A stretch of 8,182 nt of DNA from the NCBI GenBank assembly GCA_900548085.1, contig URJF01000062.1, positions 1 to 8,182 on the forward strand, read 5' to 3'. This DNA comes from an uncultured Oscillospiraceae bacterium (GTDB lineage Bacteria > Bacillota > Clostridia > Oscillospirales > Acutalibacteraceae). The stretch's first letter is position 1. Each line of letters begins with the position of its first letter. Below, piece by piece: positions 6,587 to 8,182 of the stretch. The notes beneath the pieces were generated by a model, which worked only from the letters and a program-made list of their open reading frames with translations, was not told the DNA's origin and did not search any database. The translations under genes were made by a program, and so were the position numbers.

Positions 6587-7129
6587 TCAATACCACTTTG
6601 ATACCCAACCGCTTGGGTCAGTGCCGATTTTGGTAGTCGCCCTTGTGGTGGTAGTTTTAGTGGGGTTGGTTTGTTTTTTTGTTGTGGTGTGCTTTTTGGT
6701 AGTAGCGGTACTATGCTTTGCAGTAGTTGTTTTGCGATGAGCAGTCGTATTTGTAGTACAAGGAGCAGTCTTCTTTGTTACTCTGTGAGAAGTTGACTTT
6801 TTCTTAGCAGTAGTCTTTGGAGACTTAGGGGCAGAAAAAGTAACATTATTGTCTGCACTGCGAGAGATCGCCGAATGTGCAGCAGAAGAATATTTTGTCG
6901 TACCGCTTGTTTTCGCAGCAGAGGTTGAGCCGGAAGCAGAACTCTCCGCAGGTGTCTCTGAGCTCTGCGGCTCCGTCGTAGTTTCGGGAACTGAAGCAGT
7001 ACCCGCAGTCGTTGATGTCGGAGAAGTTGTATCCGGAACATCAATAGCATCGTTATTTGAGCAACCGACAAGTACAAGTGCCGCAATAATAATTGTAACT
7101 GAGATTGCAATTATAATCTTTTTATTCAA
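6587..7129 (-). CDS. Thr/Lys-rich low-complexity lipoprotein with a TTG start
   Basis: This 180-residue protein is probably anchored to the outer face of the membrane. Residues 1-4 are basic, 5-21 are hydrophobic, and LVGC (20-23) is a lipobox with Cys23 as the lipidated residue. The mature chain has segregated charge: an acidic Ser/Thr/Pro/Glu segment (24-62), a neutral Ser/Ala/Thr segment (about 63-100), a strongly basic Thr/Lys/His segment (about 101-167) and an aromatic end, GTDPSGWVSKWY. No catalytic domain is recognised. The basic part could contact cell-wall polyanions, but this is inference. The start is TTG, since no ATG lies in the signal region and an in-frame TAG stands two codons upstream. 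GGTGA (7140-7136) precedes it. It overlaps the upstream 49-residue gene by four bases (TTGA), suggesting translational coupling, and is last in its operon before the bidirectional terminator. Confidence 0.82.
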   Translation of the reverse strand: MNKKIIIAISVTIIIAALVLVGCSNNDAIDVPDTTSPTSTTAGTASVPETTTEPQSSETPAESSASGSTSAAKTSGTTKYSSAAHSAISRSADNNVTFSAPKSPKTTAKKKSTSHRVTKKTAPCTTNTTAHRKTTTAKHSTATTKKHTTTKKQTNPTKTTTTRATTKIGTDPSGWVSKWY

Positions 7130-7275
7130 GCTCTATCACCAAAAATCTTATTTATTCTGTAGCTGTCCATAAACGGATTAAACGGACGGTCATTATCATC
7201 TGAACTTGTGGTGAAAACAGAAGTATTAAAATCAAACTTTCTTACATTCACCGATGGTTTATTATATTTTTTCAT
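7126..7275 (-). CDS. 49-residue small protein of the 'MKKYxKP' kind
   Basis: The frame reads MKKYNKPSVNVRKFDF, then NTSVFTTSSDDNDRPF, and ends INKIFGDRA. The N-terminus resembles many short Clostridia proteins that I recall with a pattern like KKYxKPxxxxxxFxxxDVITTS; their function is not known to me. There is no signal peptide or membrane segment. It is hydrophilic with an Asp/Asn-rich centre. Support for a real gene is threefold. It fills the gap between the large upstream protein's stop (7308) and the lipoprotein. An AAGGA stands upstream, though 11 bases from the ATG. Its TGA overlaps the lipoprotein's TTG as TTGA, and the lipoprotein's ribosome binding site lies inside its last codons. 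It may be a regulatory, structural or precursor peptide; none is shown. Confidence 0.72.
   Translation of the reverse strand: MKKYNKPSVNVRKFDFNTSVFTTSSDDNDRPFNPFMDSYRINKIFGDRA
7136..7140 (-). promoter_or_regulatory. Ribosome binding site of the lipoprotein, inside the small gene
   Basis: On the - strand this reads GGTGA, six bases before the TTG at 7129. It lies within the codons for Gly46-Asp47 of the upstream small protein, so ribosomes finishing that gene would stop at the lipoprotein's start. It supports choosing TTG. Confidence 0.65.
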
Positions 7276-7286
7276 CCTATAGTTTT

Positions 7287-7291
7287 TCCTT
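7287..7291 (-). promoter_or_regulatory. Probable ribosome binding site of the 49-residue gene
   Basis: On the - strand this is AAGGA within AGAAAGGAAAAA, 11 bases before the ATG at 7275. The spacing is longer than ideal. It lies in the 30-base gap after the upstream stop codon, where no terminator hairpin is seen, consistent with one mRNA. Confidence 0.5.
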
Positions 7292-7305
7292 TCTGAGTAA
7301 ATTAG

Positions 7306-8182
7306 TTAGGCATCAATACTGCCTGAGTCGAGCATCTTTTGGATAGCATCCTTAGTATCCTGCTCTACATCCGGGTCAGAAAGGATATTGTTGGCAACTT
7401 CCTTAAAGGAGCGAACCTTTACATCTGAATAGTGAACTACATCGTCATTAGTAACAACATATGAACGAGCAGACACTTTCATATCATAATACTGTGAAGT
7501 AATGCCGGTGAACACAAGATTAAATGTGGTATAGTCACCGTGGTTTATATAGTTATAAGCGGTTGTTTTGATTACTCCGGTGGCATCCTCAGTAAGCGTA
7601 GCCGCATTACGCTCATCATAGGAATAGAGGAAACCGTACTCCTTAATGTTATCCTCGCTCTCAGTGGTCTGAAAGCCAAAACGGAGGCCGGAAATATTTT
7701 TGTTAGAAGAATTGGCAACACGAATTGAGCCGCCCATAGCGTCCATCTTTTCATCAAGAACTATGAGCTGGAAGCCGGAGATTGTACCCTCATACTCGTG
7801 AGCAGTGCTCCAACGATAAGCTGGGAACCCGCCTTTCTTTTTGAGCTGATATTTGAAATCAAGAGAAAGATTATAAGTCTTAGCCTCAAGACTTGTGGTA
7901 TCAATGGTAAATGTAGTTTGAATAGATGTGTTATTTTGGCTGCCACCGTAGTTGCTGTTACCACTATAAGTAGTTGAACCAAATCCACCAGCTGTAGCGG
8001 TAACGCCATCTCCACCTAATGTAAAGACTTTATCAGTAGAAATACAATAGTTTGCATTATCACCATAGTGGTAAATACCGGTTGTTTTATCGGACCAAGT
8101 AATTTTTCCGTAAGCTTCATCCCAATTATTTACGCCATATGTCAAGGTTACTTTTTCGCCTTTTTTGACAACGATAGTCTTG
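7306..8182 (-). CDS. C-terminal part of a large probable extracellular protein, truncated by the window edge
   Basis: The frame stays open to the window end (KTIVVKKGEKVT...), so the TTG at 8145 is internal and 291 residues are visible. The first part, with VVKKGEKVTLTYGVNNW and a Gly/Ser/Asn-rich stretch (about 56-83), looks like a beta-rich extracellular domain. A second unit (about 148-268) has GSIRVANSS, ISGLRFGFQT, KEYGFLYSYDE, FNLVFTGI, KVSARSYVV and HYSDVKVRSFKEVANNIL. I recall this arrangement from the ends of large cell-surface proteins of Ruminococcus-like Clostridia; it has no name I can give with confidence. The last residues form an acidic helix ending SGSIDA. No sortase motif, C-terminal membrane segment or dockerin repeat is visible, so any signal or anchor must be upstream. 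It appears to be upstream of the 49-residue gene and the lipoprotein in one operon, with a 30-base gap and no terminator. Confidence 0.75.
   Translation of the reverse strand, partial: KTIVVKKGEKVTLTYGVNNWDEAYGKITWSDKTTGIYHYGDNANYCISTDKVFTLGGDGVTATAGGFGSTTYSGNSNYGGSQNNTSIQTTFTIDTTSLEAKTYNLSLDFKYQLKKKGGFPAYRWSTAHEYEGTISGFQLIVLDEKMDAMGGSIRVANSSNKNISGLRFGFQTTESEDNIKEYGFLYSYDERNAATLTEDATGVIKTTAYNYINHGDYTTFNLVFTGITSQYYDMKVSARSYVVTNDDVVHYSDVKVRSFKEVANNILSDPDVEQDTKDAIQKMLDSGSIDA

Noticed and set aside
6640..6780. Tandem DNA repeat in the lipoprotein gene
   Set aside because: The repetitive look comes from ACA/ACT and AAA/AAG codons of the Thr/Lys-rich segment; no constant repeat unit was found.
6849..7172. 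107-codon open frame on the + strand
   Set aside because: It is the complement of the low-complexity lipoprotein and the end of the small gene. Its composition merely mirrors Ser/Thr-rich codons.
7275..7308. Stop-codon readthrough joining the large protein to the 49-residue frame
   Set aside because: The two are in the same frame after TAA, but the gap contains an AAGGA motif and a natural MKKY start, so a separate gene is the simpler reading.
8143..8145. TTG at 8145 as the start of the surface protein
   Set aside because: The frame is open to the window end with plausible coding sequence, and no ribosome binding site precedes the TTG.

Overview
The window looks like chromosomal DNA from an AT-rich, low-GC Gram-positive gut anaerobe, most likely a Clostridia member near Ruminococcus/Eubacterium (Oscillospiraceae). 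This is an inference. It rests on a Clostridium symbiosum-type glutamate dehydrogenase, a BspA-type leucine-rich-repeat surface protein with the 'GTxxEW' signature, an Mbeg1/DUF2974 hydrolase, strong GGAGG-type ribosome binding sites and compact sigma-A-like promoters. No mobile element, CRISPR array, tRNA or rRNA was seen.

Layout: (1) 1-963 (+), the C-terminal three quarters of glutamate dehydrogenase, whose start lies before the window. (2) 998-1037, a long hairpin terminator between convergent genes. (3) 1036-2103 (-), an exported protein made of two tandem BspA-like modules. It has its own promoter region with a perfect 10-bp palindrome and follows the lacZ terminator. (4) 2276-5275 (-), a complete 999-residue GH2 beta-galactosidase. 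(5) 5276-5379, a roughly 100-bp divergent control region with two back-to-back promoters. (6) 5380-6513 (+), a cytoplasmic DUF2974 alpha/beta-hydrolase. (7) 6523-6560, a second bidirectional terminator. (8) 8182-6587 (-), a three-gene unit: the C-terminal part of a large probable extracellular protein, then a 49-codon small gene, then a Thr/Lys-rich lipoprotein. The lipoprotein starts at a TTG that overlaps the small gene's stop.

The genes appear to form several separate transcription units: amino-acid/ammonia metabolism (gdhA), lactose or galactoside hydrolysis (lacZ, with no transporter or regulator in view), an intracellular hydrolase, and surface proteins. The least explained part is the right-hand operon. 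Its small protein (MKKYNKPSV...) and charge-segregated lipoprotein look translationally coupled and sit directly behind a surface protein. No stretch longer than 300 bases lacks a gene; the gaps hold promoters, ribosome binding sites and terminators.
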